From Chitinophagaceae bacterium (GTDB lineage Bacteria; Bacteroidota; Bacteroidia; Chitinophagales; Chitinophagaceae), in the NCBI GenBank assembly GCA_016708765.1, contig JADJFD010000001.1:930001-994000 (forward strand): 64,000 bases of DNA, read 5' to 3'. Position 1 is the stretch's first letter; every line of letters starts with the position of its first letter. Positions 23,077 through 31,358 of the stretch are shown here, one piece after another. The notes under the pieces are model-generated. The model worked only from the letters and a program-made list of their open reading frames with translations, ran no database searches and was not told the origin of the DNA. The position numbers were made by a program, and so were the translations under genes.

Positions 23077-25848
23077 TTATCTACTTATCACAAACCGTGT
23101 ATATGTAACAGTTTCTTTATTATTTAAACGCAACATATATATACCAGCCGGTAATTGTTGAACAGGAATCTGGTAAGATGATTGACCAGCTTGAAAATAA
23201 AAACTTTTCAATGTTCTTCCTGATAAATCAGATAAAGAACCCTGCCACTCTTTTGTATTTGCAGTACGAAACTGTAAAGTCAGGTTATCTGTTGCTGGAT
23301 TAGGATATACAGTTATCAATTGTTTTTTTAAAGGAATTTTTATAGAAATAGTACTGCTATACTTGTAGGTAAAATTTTGATCAATACTTTTAAGTCTATA
23401 TAAGACGATGCCTTCAAAATTTTTTACATTATCATTATATGAGTAAGAATTGACTCCTTGCAACCAACTTACATTTCCTGCAGCTTGAAATGTTGCACCG
23501 CCATCCACACTTCTTTCAACAATAAAACCCGATAGTCCATCAGCCCTTTCAATATTCCAACTTAATTTAACGGTATTGTCTTTATACAAAGCGGTAAATG
23601 AAGTAATATCAACAGGCAATGTTAAACCACATCCACTTACCCAAACCTCTGCAACATATTCCGGATGATCTATATACGGATTTCTGTTTCCTTGTAAAGT
23701 ATACCCGGCATTGTTTCGATCAATCTCCTTCTGGCTAACCGGGTCGTTATTATTCCACTGGAGCATCATCTTTAAATAAGGAATTTCTATAGAAGGCCAG
23801 GTAGAACCATCAAACGCTTTATCCCCTTCGGTATTTAGCGTTTGCCATGCTGACATATTGCCTTGGTATCTTGTAACAAAATAAAAGAAGGATCTGGCCA
23901 AATCACCTTTAAATTCATTAATCGGTTCAAATGCTATTCCAGAAAGACCAGCTACAGTATTAGGTCCAAGTTTACCTCCATTTGAGCTTATAATAGTAGG
24001 TGAAGTAACAACCCCATATATAAAGTTTCCCCTGTTAGAGTTTACTTCTTTATCGGTTGGATAAACATGAAAGTAATCGCTTTCTGGACCCACAGAAGTA
24101 GGGCCGGCATTGGCACCAAACCAGCTTTGTGGCACACTATGTTCCCTGTTATAATAAATTCCTTCTAGCCCACCAGTACTACTACCATTATCCTGTTGAC
24201 CGCCACTAGCTATTGTACCAGGTGTAAAATTATATGGATCATTTCCTGTTGGGTTATCGCTATAGATATCCCATATTACATTAGGAGAAGTACCTGGACC
24301 TACTTCACGGGGTTTAACATCTGAAACAAGATATTGTATCCATAAATCACCATAAGTTTTGGGAGTCATTCCTGTAGTAATAATATTACTTAAAGCTGTT
24401 TTTAGTTGCCCACAGCTTAATCCGGCTGCAGCACCATAGTACCCCGGAGGTATTCCTGAGCCACCACTTGTTGTACTAAAACTCTGTATTAAATTTCCTG
24501 TTGAAAGATAATCGGGTGTGCCACTGCAACTATTGAAAGTATAAACTGTAACATAGTATGTCGTTGTATTTGTAAGCCCAGTTACCGTTACAGCGCTTCC
24601 AGTACCCGAATAAATTGTTTGCTCCCCACTTGAGTAATTTGTATTTGCGGTATACGTACTGCCATCTGCTGGTGGCGTAAAACTATTAACTGAATTAAAT
24701 CTGACTAATGAAGAATTACCATTTCCACCGGACCAGTTAATGCTGGCCGATGATCCACCTGGCGTTATTGTTATTGTTGAAACCTGAACAGTAGGTTCTG
24801 CACAGGATGTAGTGGCATTATTTGCTGCAGGTAGCATTGTATTATAACAATTATCTGCGGTGTTAAAGCTAAATACAGAAATATGATAAGTAGTTCCAAT
24901 TGCCAATCCAGTTACTGGGACATCATTACCAGTACCATTATACACAACAAATTCTCCACCAGCAATGGTTTGACCTGCACCAAAAACTGTATTAGCTGAG
25001 TAAGCATTTCCGTTTGAAGGAATACCAGCAACTGCACTGCCTTGTTTTACCACAACTAATGAATTGGTACTAGCAACAGGTGTCCAGTTTATATCAAAAG
25101 AAGATGATGTAATTGTATTTATTGAAGCACTGCTTGCTTGTGTGCCTGGAGGTGTACATGCTATACCACCGTTAAAATTTAATACCAGGTCATCAATACC
25201 AGATGTAGCTCTGTTTCCTGTACCTGATGTTGAAGCTAAAGCAACAATACGGATCCACACTGGCTGATTAATATTATTAAGCGCAGTTCCAAAATTTACG
25301 GTAACAGTTGTATTAGTAAATGAAGAACCGCCAGTAGTTATCGGTGTTGGCGACGTTACTAATGAAGTAAAGGAAGTAGGTGAAGACCCGAAACCATAAT
25401 CTACGATCCATGTTGTAATCCTTGGGGATGCAACATCCAATGATTGCAATTTAAAACTCATTGTAAAATCTGTAAATCCATTAGTATTGGCTAATTGCAT
25501 TTCTAAAGCTGATCCAGGGTCACCTGTAGAACCACTTTGCCGTATAGCAACTACCCTGTCAGCACTAGCACTTTGAGCAGTTGATGATGATCCGCTTACA
25601 AGACCCTCTGCTGAAGCATAATTTTTCCATCCAGAAGAAGTAGAATTCCATGCTGTGGCAGCATTGGTGAATGTAGCAGAAGTACCCAAACTTATTGAAG
25701 TTGCATTCGTAGCAACCTGAAAACCGGTTGGAAGGGCAGTACCAACCCCATCAAAATTTTGTGTATAATTGGTACCGCTAAGTGTAATTTGTGCATTAAC
25801 TGTTGATGTTAAGAGCAAAACATATACAACTGACAATAAATTTCTCAT
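23077..25848 (-). CDS. Secreted endonuclease I with fibronectin-like repeats and type IX sorting domain
   Basis: 923 residues. After a signal peptide (to VNAQ) there is a beta-rich concanavalin-like region, then two fibronectin type III-like repeats (~230-460). The endonuclease I (EndA/NucM) domain (~465-730) carries YYNREHSVPQSWFG, SDYFHVYPTDKEVNSNRGN, FEPINEFKGDLARSFFYF and DRNNAGYTLQGNRNPYIDHPEYV; the His/Asn metal-binding residues are present. A C-terminal domain starting ITVYPNPATDNLTLQF and ending in YTRFVISR is a type IX sorting signal. The enzyme is thus an extracellular nuclease exported through the T9SS whose SprE component is encoded at 36139. Confidence 0.9.
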   Translation of the reverse strand: MRNLLSVVYVLLLTSTVNAQITLSGTNYTQNFDGVGTALPTGFQVATNATSISLGTSATFTNAATAWNSTSSGWKNYASAEGLVSGSSSTAQSASADRVVAIRQSGSTGDPGSALEMQLANTNGFTDFTMSFKLQSLDVASPRITTWIVDYGFGSSPTSFTSLVTSPTPITTGGSSFTNTTVTVNFGTALNNINQPVWIRIVALASTSGTGNRATSGIDDLVLNFNGGIACTPPGTQASSASINTITSSSFDINWTPVASTNSLVVVKQGSAVAGIPSNGNAYSANTVFGAGQTIAGGEFVVYNGTGNDVPVTGLAIGTTYHISVFSFNTADNCYNTMLPAANNATTSCAEPTVQVSTITITPGGSSASINWSGGNGNSSLVRFNSVNSFTPPADGSTYTANTNYSSGEQTIYSGTGSAVTVTGLTNTTTYYVTVYTFNSCSGTPDYLSTGNLIQSFSTTSGGSGIPPGYYGAAAGLSCGQLKTALSNIITTGMTPKTYGDLWIQYLVSDVKPREVGPGTSPNVIWDIYSDNPTGNDPYNFTPGTIASGGQQDNGSSTGGLEGIYYNREHSVPQSWFGANAGPTSVGPESDYFHVYPTDKEVNSNRGNFIYGVVTSPTIISSNGGKLGPNTVAGLSGIAFEPINEFKGDLARSFFYFVTRYQGNMSAWQTLNTEGDKAFDGSTWPSIEIPYLKMMLQWNNNDPVSQKEIDRNNAGYTLQGNRNPYIDHPEYVAEVWVSGCGLTLPVDITSFTALYKDNTVKLSWNIERADGLSGFIVERSVDGGATFQAAGNVSWLQGVNSYSYNDNVKNFEGIVLYRLKSIDQNFTYKYSSTISIKIPLKKQLITVYPNPATDNLTLQFRTANTKEWQGSLSDLSGRTLKSFYFQAGQSSYQIPVQQLPAGIYMLRLNNKETVTYTRFVISR

Positions 25849-26210
25849 AAAACCAAAAGTTGTGTTTGTAGTATAAACTAATCAGTCGAAGAGTAGCTAT
25901 TGGGTGTAAAAATTTAAAAGCAATCCCAAATATAGAGTACCTTTTTAAATACAAATGATTTACAAAAAAATATACCCTCGCTTCTTAATATTTAGTGTAT
26001 AAGTAGAGTTAAGACATGTGTTTATCTAAGGGTAAAAGTTATACACCCGTTATATTATTAACTCTTAATTGAAACCTATTACAAATACATGTTAAGTAAG
26101 CGACATCTTCTAATCTAGTAAAATATATAGCTTCCTAAATACAATTCAAACGCCATATCATACAAGAGTTTCCGTTTCTCTATCTAGTGCTAATTCAATA
26201 TTGGGTATTC
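25849..26210. other. Intergenic stretch without recognisable gene
   Basis: About 360 AT-rich bases between the endonuclease start and the sucC fragment. The first part must hold the endonuclease promoter, but no clear TAnnTTTG box is seen close to the start. Multiple stops occur in all frames. Confidence 0.5.
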
Positions 26211-26430
26211 CTTATCTTCCCACAAATCTTTACAGACTGAATCTACTCGAATACCAGGCTAAAGAGTTATTAAAAAAGTATAATGTTCCTGTGCAGGAAG
26301 GCTTTGCATGCAAAACAGTGCATGAAGCAGAAGAAGCTTACCGTCAGATTAAGAACGAATCGGGCAGCAGCTTTGCAGTAATAAATGCACATATACATGC
26401 AGGCGGCAGAGGAAAAGGAACCGCAAAAAA
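26211..26430 (+). pseudogene. 5' fragment of sucC (start codon lost, truncated)
   Basis: About nine bases in ten match 28715-28934, covering the sucC upstream region (tatcttc.cacaaatc) and its first ~65 codons (YQAKELLKKYNVPVQEGFAC, NESGSSFAVI, GGRGKGT). The ATG has become CTG (agactgaatcta), and homology stops abruptly after GGAACCG at 26430, where it abuts the lipoprotein fragment on the other strand. The readable frame is therefore a non-functional remnant. It forms a direct repeat with the intact sucC, bracketing the M23 peptidase gene. Confidence 0.85.
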
Positions 26431-26598
26431 ATCTCTAGCCTTCCAGTTCATTGCAGCAGCTTGTTTATAGAAATCTGCACCTGTTAAGGATGACATCCTT
26501 TCAGGAAAGATTATTTTTTTCACTGGCTTACAGGAAACAATTGCTAAGAGTAAGAAAAAACAATTATTTGTAACATCAATATTCAAATTTAATAATAA
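26430..26598 (-). pseudogene. 5' fragment of a lipoprotein gene paralogous to 22201-23010
   Basis: On the minus strand it reads a lipoprotein-type segment (FFLLLAIVSCKPVKK) and then MSSLTGADFYKQAAAMNWKARDFF, against TSLSGSDFYKQAAAMNWAARDSF in the intact lipoprotein. It lacks a plausible start codon and is cut at the junction with the sucC fragment at the shared A7/T7 run (26430-26436). It sits directly behind a terminator, as its intact paralogue does. Confidence 0.75.
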
Positions 26599-26630
26599 AA
26601 AAGGCTGTCGCAATGCTGCAACAGCCTTTT
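26599..26630 (-). terminator. Rho-independent terminator of the M23 peptidase gene
   Basis: Stem AAAAGGCTGT / ACAGCCTTTT with a 12-base loop, followed by T on the minus strand. It lies 20 bases beyond the stop codon at 26650. Confidence 0.85.
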
Positions 26631-26649
26631 AAAACTCTTCATTAATAAT

Positions 26650-28590
26650 TTACTTTGTCCAGACAGCTACAAATTTTTCCGAATTATCATAACCAATTAC
26701 TCTGGAAAGCTTATAACCCTTACCATTCATTTCAGTAAACTTATTCTGATAAGCACCTGGAGAAAGTTCGGCCAAAGCAACAAATGCTTTTCCATTAGCA
26801 GGCACCCACACACCAGAGAAGGTTGTACTATTTCCTATCTCATCTGCTTCAAGATTAGAAGGCATAAATCCGGCTTTCGACATATCATCAAATTTTGTTT
26901 GAAGCTCTACTTTTGTCATACCATGGTATACATAAAACCCTTTGTTGATATTACTGAATACGGCTGCATGCATCGTTTTCCCATTCCATTCGTACTTCAC
27001 ATGTTCTGTACAGCTTTTCTTTTCTGTATCCACATGTTTTTTCCAGGCCGCTTTCCACGCTGCATCATCCATATTGTGATAAGAGGCGGTCCCTTCACCA
27101 GCCGCTAACTTTCTCCAGATTACTGTAAAGAGTGGATCACCGCTATTGGATTTACAAACTGATATCTGCCTTGGTGTATATCCTTTACCCGAATACTCAT
27201 TAAAATATTGCTGATATTGTTCGCTGTTCATATTGATTCTGCAATACCATTGCGAAGGAAGGCCATATTGAAAAGAGCCTGATGCATAATAGTTATTGCC
27301 TTTCTTGTGTACACTCAATGTTTGCAACGACATTCCAGTGCCGGGAAAATAACCAAACTCACCTGTTACAAATTCTAATGGCACATTATGAAAAGAAGGA
27401 TAGTGTGCTGCAAAAAAACGTTTAAAGCCATTGTTTACTCCTGCTTGCAAACAGTCTTTATTGCTATCATTAATAAGAGCATACAATCCGTAAGGATCTA
27501 TTTCCAGCCAGGAAATCTCTGCACTGGCATCCGGGCTTTTTATCCAAAGCATATAGTGCAAATGATTATTAGCTGTATTTGGATTAGTAGGATTTCCATT
27601 TGCATCTAATCCCCAACCTGCACCACCATATCCTGTATTTCCAGCAAAAGCAACATGCTGCCCTGCATAGACAGTATTACCTACATTCACTTTTATCTTT
27701 TGCGCATTAGTACCCCATTGTAGTTGACTTGGGTTTGGTTTATTTGCATACAAAACATAAAGACTATCTCTGGATGATGCTTTACCAGAAGTTACTTTCG
27801 TTGCTTTTGCTTTCAGTAAGTCATGATCAAACCCATCCCGAAGATGGAAGTAACCACTGCGATACACGGTTCCATTTGGAGCAACATGTTCAATGATTAA
27901 ATAATTACCAAACAGATCTTTCCATCCTTTTGCTACCACTTTTCCATTTCCTGATGAATGGATATTAAAAGTTGGATCAATCCCTGGACCATAAGCACTG
28001 CTTTCTTTTGAATAATCAACAGAGCCATGTCCGTTCCCATTGGAATAGTACCACACATTTCCCGGCTTCACTTTCGAATCGCTATAAGGAATGTACAATG
28101 GTGTTCTTGGCTTCAGAGACAAATAATAATTTCGGGCATCGGTTTCATTATCAAATACTTCATCCGGAGGGCCATATAGCTCTTCTTTATTAGTTATATT
28201 ATTATTAATCCAGTAATTACAACAGCCCTGTGCTAATACAGATGGAGAGGTGCAATAATCTGCCGTAGCGGATGGATTATTATTTGCCGTTGATAATACT
28301 GCTTTGCTCAGCAGATTGCGGTTATCTACAAATACTCTCACTTCATCATTATCCGCAACAGGTTTTATCTTTCTTGCAGCACCCACTCTTGTTGGTTTTG
28401 TTCGCCTTATCGTTGCCGAAGGAATTGTTTTTTCCAATGTTTCATGATCTTCTGCTATTACAGCAGGCTTATTAACTGACTGATAAAGAAGTGAAGAGGA
28501 ACTGGTAGTTCGGCTGTCTTGTGCAGAAGCTGTTGTTGCACAGACATAGAGTAACAAGAAAACTGTTACCTGCTTTAATAATTGGTTCAT
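26650..28590 (-). CDS. Secreted M23-like peptidase with C-terminal polyglycine-hydrolase-type repeats
   Basis: 646 residues with a signal peptide ending near ASAQ. The central part (~170-370) resembles an LytM/M23 peptidase: GNGHGSVDYS (His/Asp), GNGKVVAKGWKDLFGNYLIIEH, and NNHLHYMLW (HxH) at ~345. The C-terminal ~220 residues contain at least four ~45-residue units (for example YFNEYSGKGYTPRQISVCKSN, FTEMNGKGYKLSRVIGYDN) like the bacterial tandem repeat / polyglycine-hydrolase-like repeat. It is probably a cell-wall or glycine-rich-peptide hydrolase acting outside the cell. Flanked by duplicated sucC sequence, it may be an acquired cassette. Confidence 0.75.
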   Translation of the reverse strand: MNQLLKQVTVFLLLYVCATTASAQDSRTTSSSSLLYQSVNKPAVIAEDHETLEKTIPSATIRRTKPTRVGAARKIKPVADNDEVRVFVDNRNLLSKAVLSTANNNPSATADYCTSPSVLAQGCCNYWINNNITNKEELYGPPDEVFDNETDARNYYLSLKPRTPLYIPYSDSKVKPGNVWYYSNGNGHGSVDYSKESSAYGPGIDPTFNIHSSGNGKVVAKGWKDLFGNYLIIEHVAPNGTVYRSGYFHLRDGFDHDLLKAKATKVTSGKASSRDSLYVLYANKPNPSQLQWGTNAQKIKVNVGNTVYAGQHVAFAGNTGYGGAGWGLDANGNPTNPNTANNHLHYMLWIKSPDASAEISWLEIDPYGLYALINDSNKDCLQAGVNNGFKRFFAAHYPSFHNVPLEFVTGEFGYFPGTGMSLQTLSVHKKGNNYYASGSFQYGLPSQWYCRINMNSEQYQQYFNEYSGKGYTPRQISVCKSNSGDPLFTVIWRKLAAGEGTASYHNMDDAAWKAAWKKHVDTEKKSCTEHVKYEWNGKTMHAAVFSNINKGFYVYHGMTKVELQTKFDDMSKAGFMPSNLEADEIGNSTTFSGVWVPANGKAFVALAELSPGAYQNKFTEMNGKGYKLSRVIGYDNSEKFVAVWTK

Positions 28591-28738
28591 GGTTAATTAG
28601 TTTAATGGTTATGGAATACTCTCTTAAAGGTAGAGAAATAGGGAAAAGAGCAATCAAAAAACAGCCTCTTATTTATACACATTTCGAAGGCTTTTATAAC
28701 TACAAACTAATCAATATCTTCGCCACAAATCATACAGA

Positions 28739-29950
28739 ATGAATCTACACGAATACCAAGCTAAAGAGTTATTAAAAAAGTACAATGTTCCAGTGCAAGA
28801 AGGCTTTGCATGCAATACAGTACATGAAGCAGAAGAAGCTTATCGCCAAATCAAGAACGAATCGGGCAGCAGCTTTGCAGTAATAAAAGCACAGATACAT
28901 GCCGGAGGAAGAGGAAAAGGAACCGTAAAAGAAACTGGCATCAACGGTGTGAAGGTTGGTAAAAGTCTTGAAGAAATAAGCGACTTCGCCAACAAGATTC
29001 TAGGTGGTACATTAGTTACTATACAAACGGGTCCTGCTGGTAAAGTAGTAAACAAAGTTTTGGTGGCGCAGGATATGTATTACGATGGGCCTAGCGAAAG
29101 AAAAGAATTCTACCTCTCTATATTATTAGATCGTACCAAAGGGCAAAATGTAATTATGTACAGTACGGAAGGCGGAATGAACATTGAAGATGTTGCACAC
29201 AACACTCCTGATAAAATATTTAAAGAGTGGGTACACCCTTCCGGTGGTTTACAAGCTTTTCAGGCAAGGAAGATTGCATTCAATCTTGGATTGAGTGGTG
29301 AGGCATTTAAAAACTGTGTAAAATTTGTAACCAATCTTTACAATGCCTACATCGGTTTAGATTGTTCAATGCTAGAAATCAATCCGCTGTTCAAAGCGGC
29401 TGATGATAAAATAATTGCTGTTGATTGTAAGATGGGATTGGATGAAAACTCATTGATGCGCCACAAAGATCTTGCATCATTAAGAGATGTAACTGAAGAA
29501 GACCCTACAGAAGTAGAAGCGGGACAGTTCAACCTGAACTTTGTAAAGCTAGATGGTAACGTTGGTTGCATGGTGAATGGTGCAGGCCTTGCAATGGCAA
29601 CAATGGATATGATAAAACTTAGCGGTGGCGAACCAGCCAACTTCCTCGATGTGGGTGGAAGTGCCAATGCACAAACGGTAGAAGCCGGATTCAAAATAAT
29701 TTTAAAAGATCCTGCTGTAAAAGCAATCCTAATCAACATTTTTGGTGGTATCGTTCGTTGCGACCGTGTGGCGCAAGGTGTTATCGATGCTTATCAAAAG
29801 TTGGGCAACATACAAATACCAATCATCGTTCGCCTGCAAGGCACCAATGCAGTAGAAGCCAAAAAGCTGATTGACGAAAGTGGCTTGCAAGTACAATCTG
29901 CTATCTTATTAAGCGAAGCAGCAGATTTGGTGAAGAAAGCAGTTGCGTAA
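28739..29950 (+). CDS. sucC: Succinyl-CoA ligase (ADP-forming) subunit beta
   Basis: It catalyses, with the alpha subunit, succinyl-CoA + ADP + Pi to succinate + ATP + CoA in the TCA cycle. The 403-residue protein begins MNLHEYQAKELLKKYNVPVQEG, shows the ATP-grasp lysine loop (KAQIHAGGRGKGTVKETG), GLDCSMLEINPLF (Mg-binding Glu/Asn), GAGLAMATMDMIKLSGGEPANFLDVGG, and NIFGGIVRCD. No sucD is adjacent. It is divergent from the M23 peptidase gene, with 148 bases between. A TATCTTCG box (one mismatch) lies about 17 bases upstream. A terminator follows at 30010. Confidence 0.95.
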   Translation: MNLHEYQAKELLKKYNVPVQEGFACNTVHEAEEAYRQIKNESGSSFAVIKAQIHAGGRGKGTVKETGINGVKVGKSLEEISDFANKILGGTLVTIQTGPAGKVVNKVLVAQDMYYDGPSERKEFYLSILLDRTKGQNVIMYSTEGGMNIEDVAHNTPDKIFKEWVHPSGGLQAFQARKIAFNLGLSGEAFKNCVKFVTNLYNAYIGLDCSMLEINPLFKAADDKIIAVDCKMGLDENSLMRHKDLASLRDVTEEDPTEVEAGQFNLNFVKLDGNVGCMVNGAGLAMATMDMIKLSGGEPANFLDVGGSANAQTVEAGFKIILKDPAVKAILINIFGGIVRCDRVAQGVIDAYQKLGNIQIPIIVRLQGTNAVEAKKLIDESGLQVQSAILLSEAADLVKKAVA

Positions 29951-29957
29951 TTCCTTT

Positions 29958-29997
29958 CGTCATTCCGACGAAGATTTTGTCATCCCGACAACGAAGG
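29958..29997. repeat. Short tandem repeat of the GTCATTCCGACGAAG type
   Basis: Two near-copies, cgtcattccgacgaag and tgtcatcccgacaacgaag, lie just after sucC. They resemble the common intergenic GTCATCCCGAACGAAG repeats of this phylum. Confidence 0.45.
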
Positions 29998-30009
29998 GAT
30001 CAAATATTT

Positions 30010-30033
30010 AATCCCGGCTTATACGCTGGGATT
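30010..30033 (+). terminator. Rho-independent terminator of sucC
   Basis: Stem AATCCCGGC / GCTGGGATT (one G-T pair) with a 6-base loop, followed by TTTTATTTT. It lies 60 bases after the sucC stop. Confidence 0.75.
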
Positions 30034-30041
30034 TTTATTTT

Positions 30042-30090
30042 ACTCCGAAGCTTTTTAGCTTCGATAGCTTCAGCGAAGGAATGCAGTGAA
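30042..30090. repeat. Dispersed CTTCG/CGAAG palindromic repeat
   Basis: ctccgaagctttttagcttcg followed by atagcttcagcgaagga. Relatives are at 49888-49912 (perfect TACTCC/GGAGTA ends) and 61741-61764. Confidence 0.45.
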
Positions 30091-30249
30091 AGAGTATTTA
30101 CACATCACCTTTACTTTTATCATCGTCTGTTGCAATCTTTGATTTGTTCATATATTTTCTTTCAATGAAAGAGAAAAAATGAATCATTCTTGTACGTACT
30201 TTTCAGTATTCGGCAAATTTGCAGCATGCAAAATTTATTACAGTTTTAT

Positions 30250-30280
30250 TTTGTGTAACACTTCTTATACTATAAATTTA
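30250..30280 (+). promoter_or_regulatory. Promoter TTTG-N19-TAAATTTA for the metallo-beta-lactamase gene
   Basis: A TTTG -33 element, a 19-base spacer and a -7 box matching TAnnTTTG except for the last base. It ends 24 bases before the ATG. Confidence 0.5.
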
Positions 30281-30304
30281 GATGAATCAGAAAAAATATA
30301 AAAA

Positions 30305-31063
30305 ATGAATCTCATCATAAAAAATCTATTATTAATTGTAATTACTCTAGCAATTTTAAATTGTAACTCTCAAAAAAAAGGCTCTTTTAAAGCCAAAGAA
30401 CTTTACAAATCCAATAATTTAATTATAACCCAAATTGCGGACAATACTTTTGAACATACCTCATTTAAACAAACCAATGATTTTGGCAATGTTCCTTGTA
30501 ACGGTCTCATTGTGATAAATAGTAAGGAAGCAATTATTTTCGACACACCAACCAATGATAAAAGTTCTACGGAATTAATCATCTGGATAAAAGAAACACT
30601 TCATTGCAAAATAAACGCCATTATTCCAACACATTTTCACGACGATTGTTTAGGTGGACTAAAAGCATTTCATGAAAATAATATTCCTTCTTATGCGTAT
30701 TTCAAAACAATTGAACTTGCAAAAGAAAATAATTTTGTTGTTCCCAAAAACAGCTTTGGCGATTCACTTATTTTGAAAGTAGGCAATGAAAATATAATAG
30801 CAAAATTTTTCGGAGAAGGACATACAAAAGATAATGTAGTTGTCTATTTCCCTAGTGAAGATGTATTGTTTGGCGGTTGTTTACTAAAAGAAATAGATGC
30901 AACTAAAGGTTATTTAGGAGATGCCAATGTTACAGATTGGTCAATTACAGTTGAAAAAATTAAAAAAGAATATTCTAATGTGAAAATTATTGTTCCAGGA
31001 CATGGAGAATATGGAAACAAAAAATTACTTGATTATACAATTAACTTATTCAAGACTCAATAA
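30305..31063 (+). CDS. Subclass B1 metallo-beta-lactamase
   Basis: 252 residues with a hydrophobic export signal (to about Cys20). The zinc ligands of subclass B1 are all present: HFHDD (His110, His112, Asp114), His173 in GEGHTKDN, Cys192 in LFGGCLL and His233 in PGHGEYG. NGLIVINSKEAIIFDTP is the usual preceding strand. The Cys ligand separates it from B3 enzymes and glyoxalases. B1 enzymes hydrolyse penicillins, cephalosporins and carbapenems; the spectrum here is unknown. It is a single-gene unit with its own promoter, more AT-rich than its neighbours and not associated with a visible mobile element. Confidence 0.88.
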   Translation: MNLIIKNLLLIVITLAILNCNSQKKGSFKAKELYKSNNLIITQIADNTFEHTSFKQTNDFGNVPCNGLIVINSKEAIIFDTPTNDKSSTELIIWIKETLHCKINAIIPTHFHDDCLGGLKAFHENNIPSYAYFKTIELAKENNFVVPKNSFGDSLILKVGNENIIAKFFGEGHTKDNVVVYFPSEDVLFGGCLLKEIDATKGYLGDANVTDWSITVEKIKKEYSNVKIIVPGHGEYGNKKLLDYTINLFKTQ

Positions 31064-31358
31064 AAAAACTTCCTGCAGTGGCAGATATTTTCTACCTCGA
31101 TCAGATACATTTAACTCACTGCTATCATACAAATTAAGCCCTCTAGGCAATATTTTTCTGTGTTACGATACATTCCCTCTCTTCTCAGTAATGCCTCTAG
31201 CAGGTTATGCTGTATACTTTCCATTCCGACCTCGAAATATGCTCCGAAATGATTACTATATCAATTTTTTCCAGTTTTTAACCCGGATGATGATGTTTTG
31301 ACAAAATGATTGAAAAGCCGGGCCATTTACTTAACTTCCTATGTCTAATCATTAACCA
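31064..31358. other. Intergenic stretch without recognisable gene
   Basis: About 295 bases between the beta-lactamase and the cyclase gene. A 37-codon minus-strand frame (MESIQHNLLEALLRREG...) is visible but matches nothing I recognise. No clear terminator hairpin was found. Confidence 0.4.

Noticed and set aside
26201..26470. A plus-strand frame of 89 codons resembling SucC as an independent gene
   Set aside because: The sucC start codon is lost, homology ends abruptly and the tail belongs to another gene on the opposite strand; it is a remnant.
26344..26613. A minus-strand frame of 89 codons starting in the terminator
   Set aside because: Its first codons lie inside the terminator hairpin of the M23 gene and its end is antisense to the sucC fragment; only the lipoprotein-like middle is real, and it is truncated.
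31094..31230. A 37-codon minus-strand ORF (MESIQHNLLEALLRREG...)
   Set aside because: Too short, no homology recognised, no promoter box or coding context.
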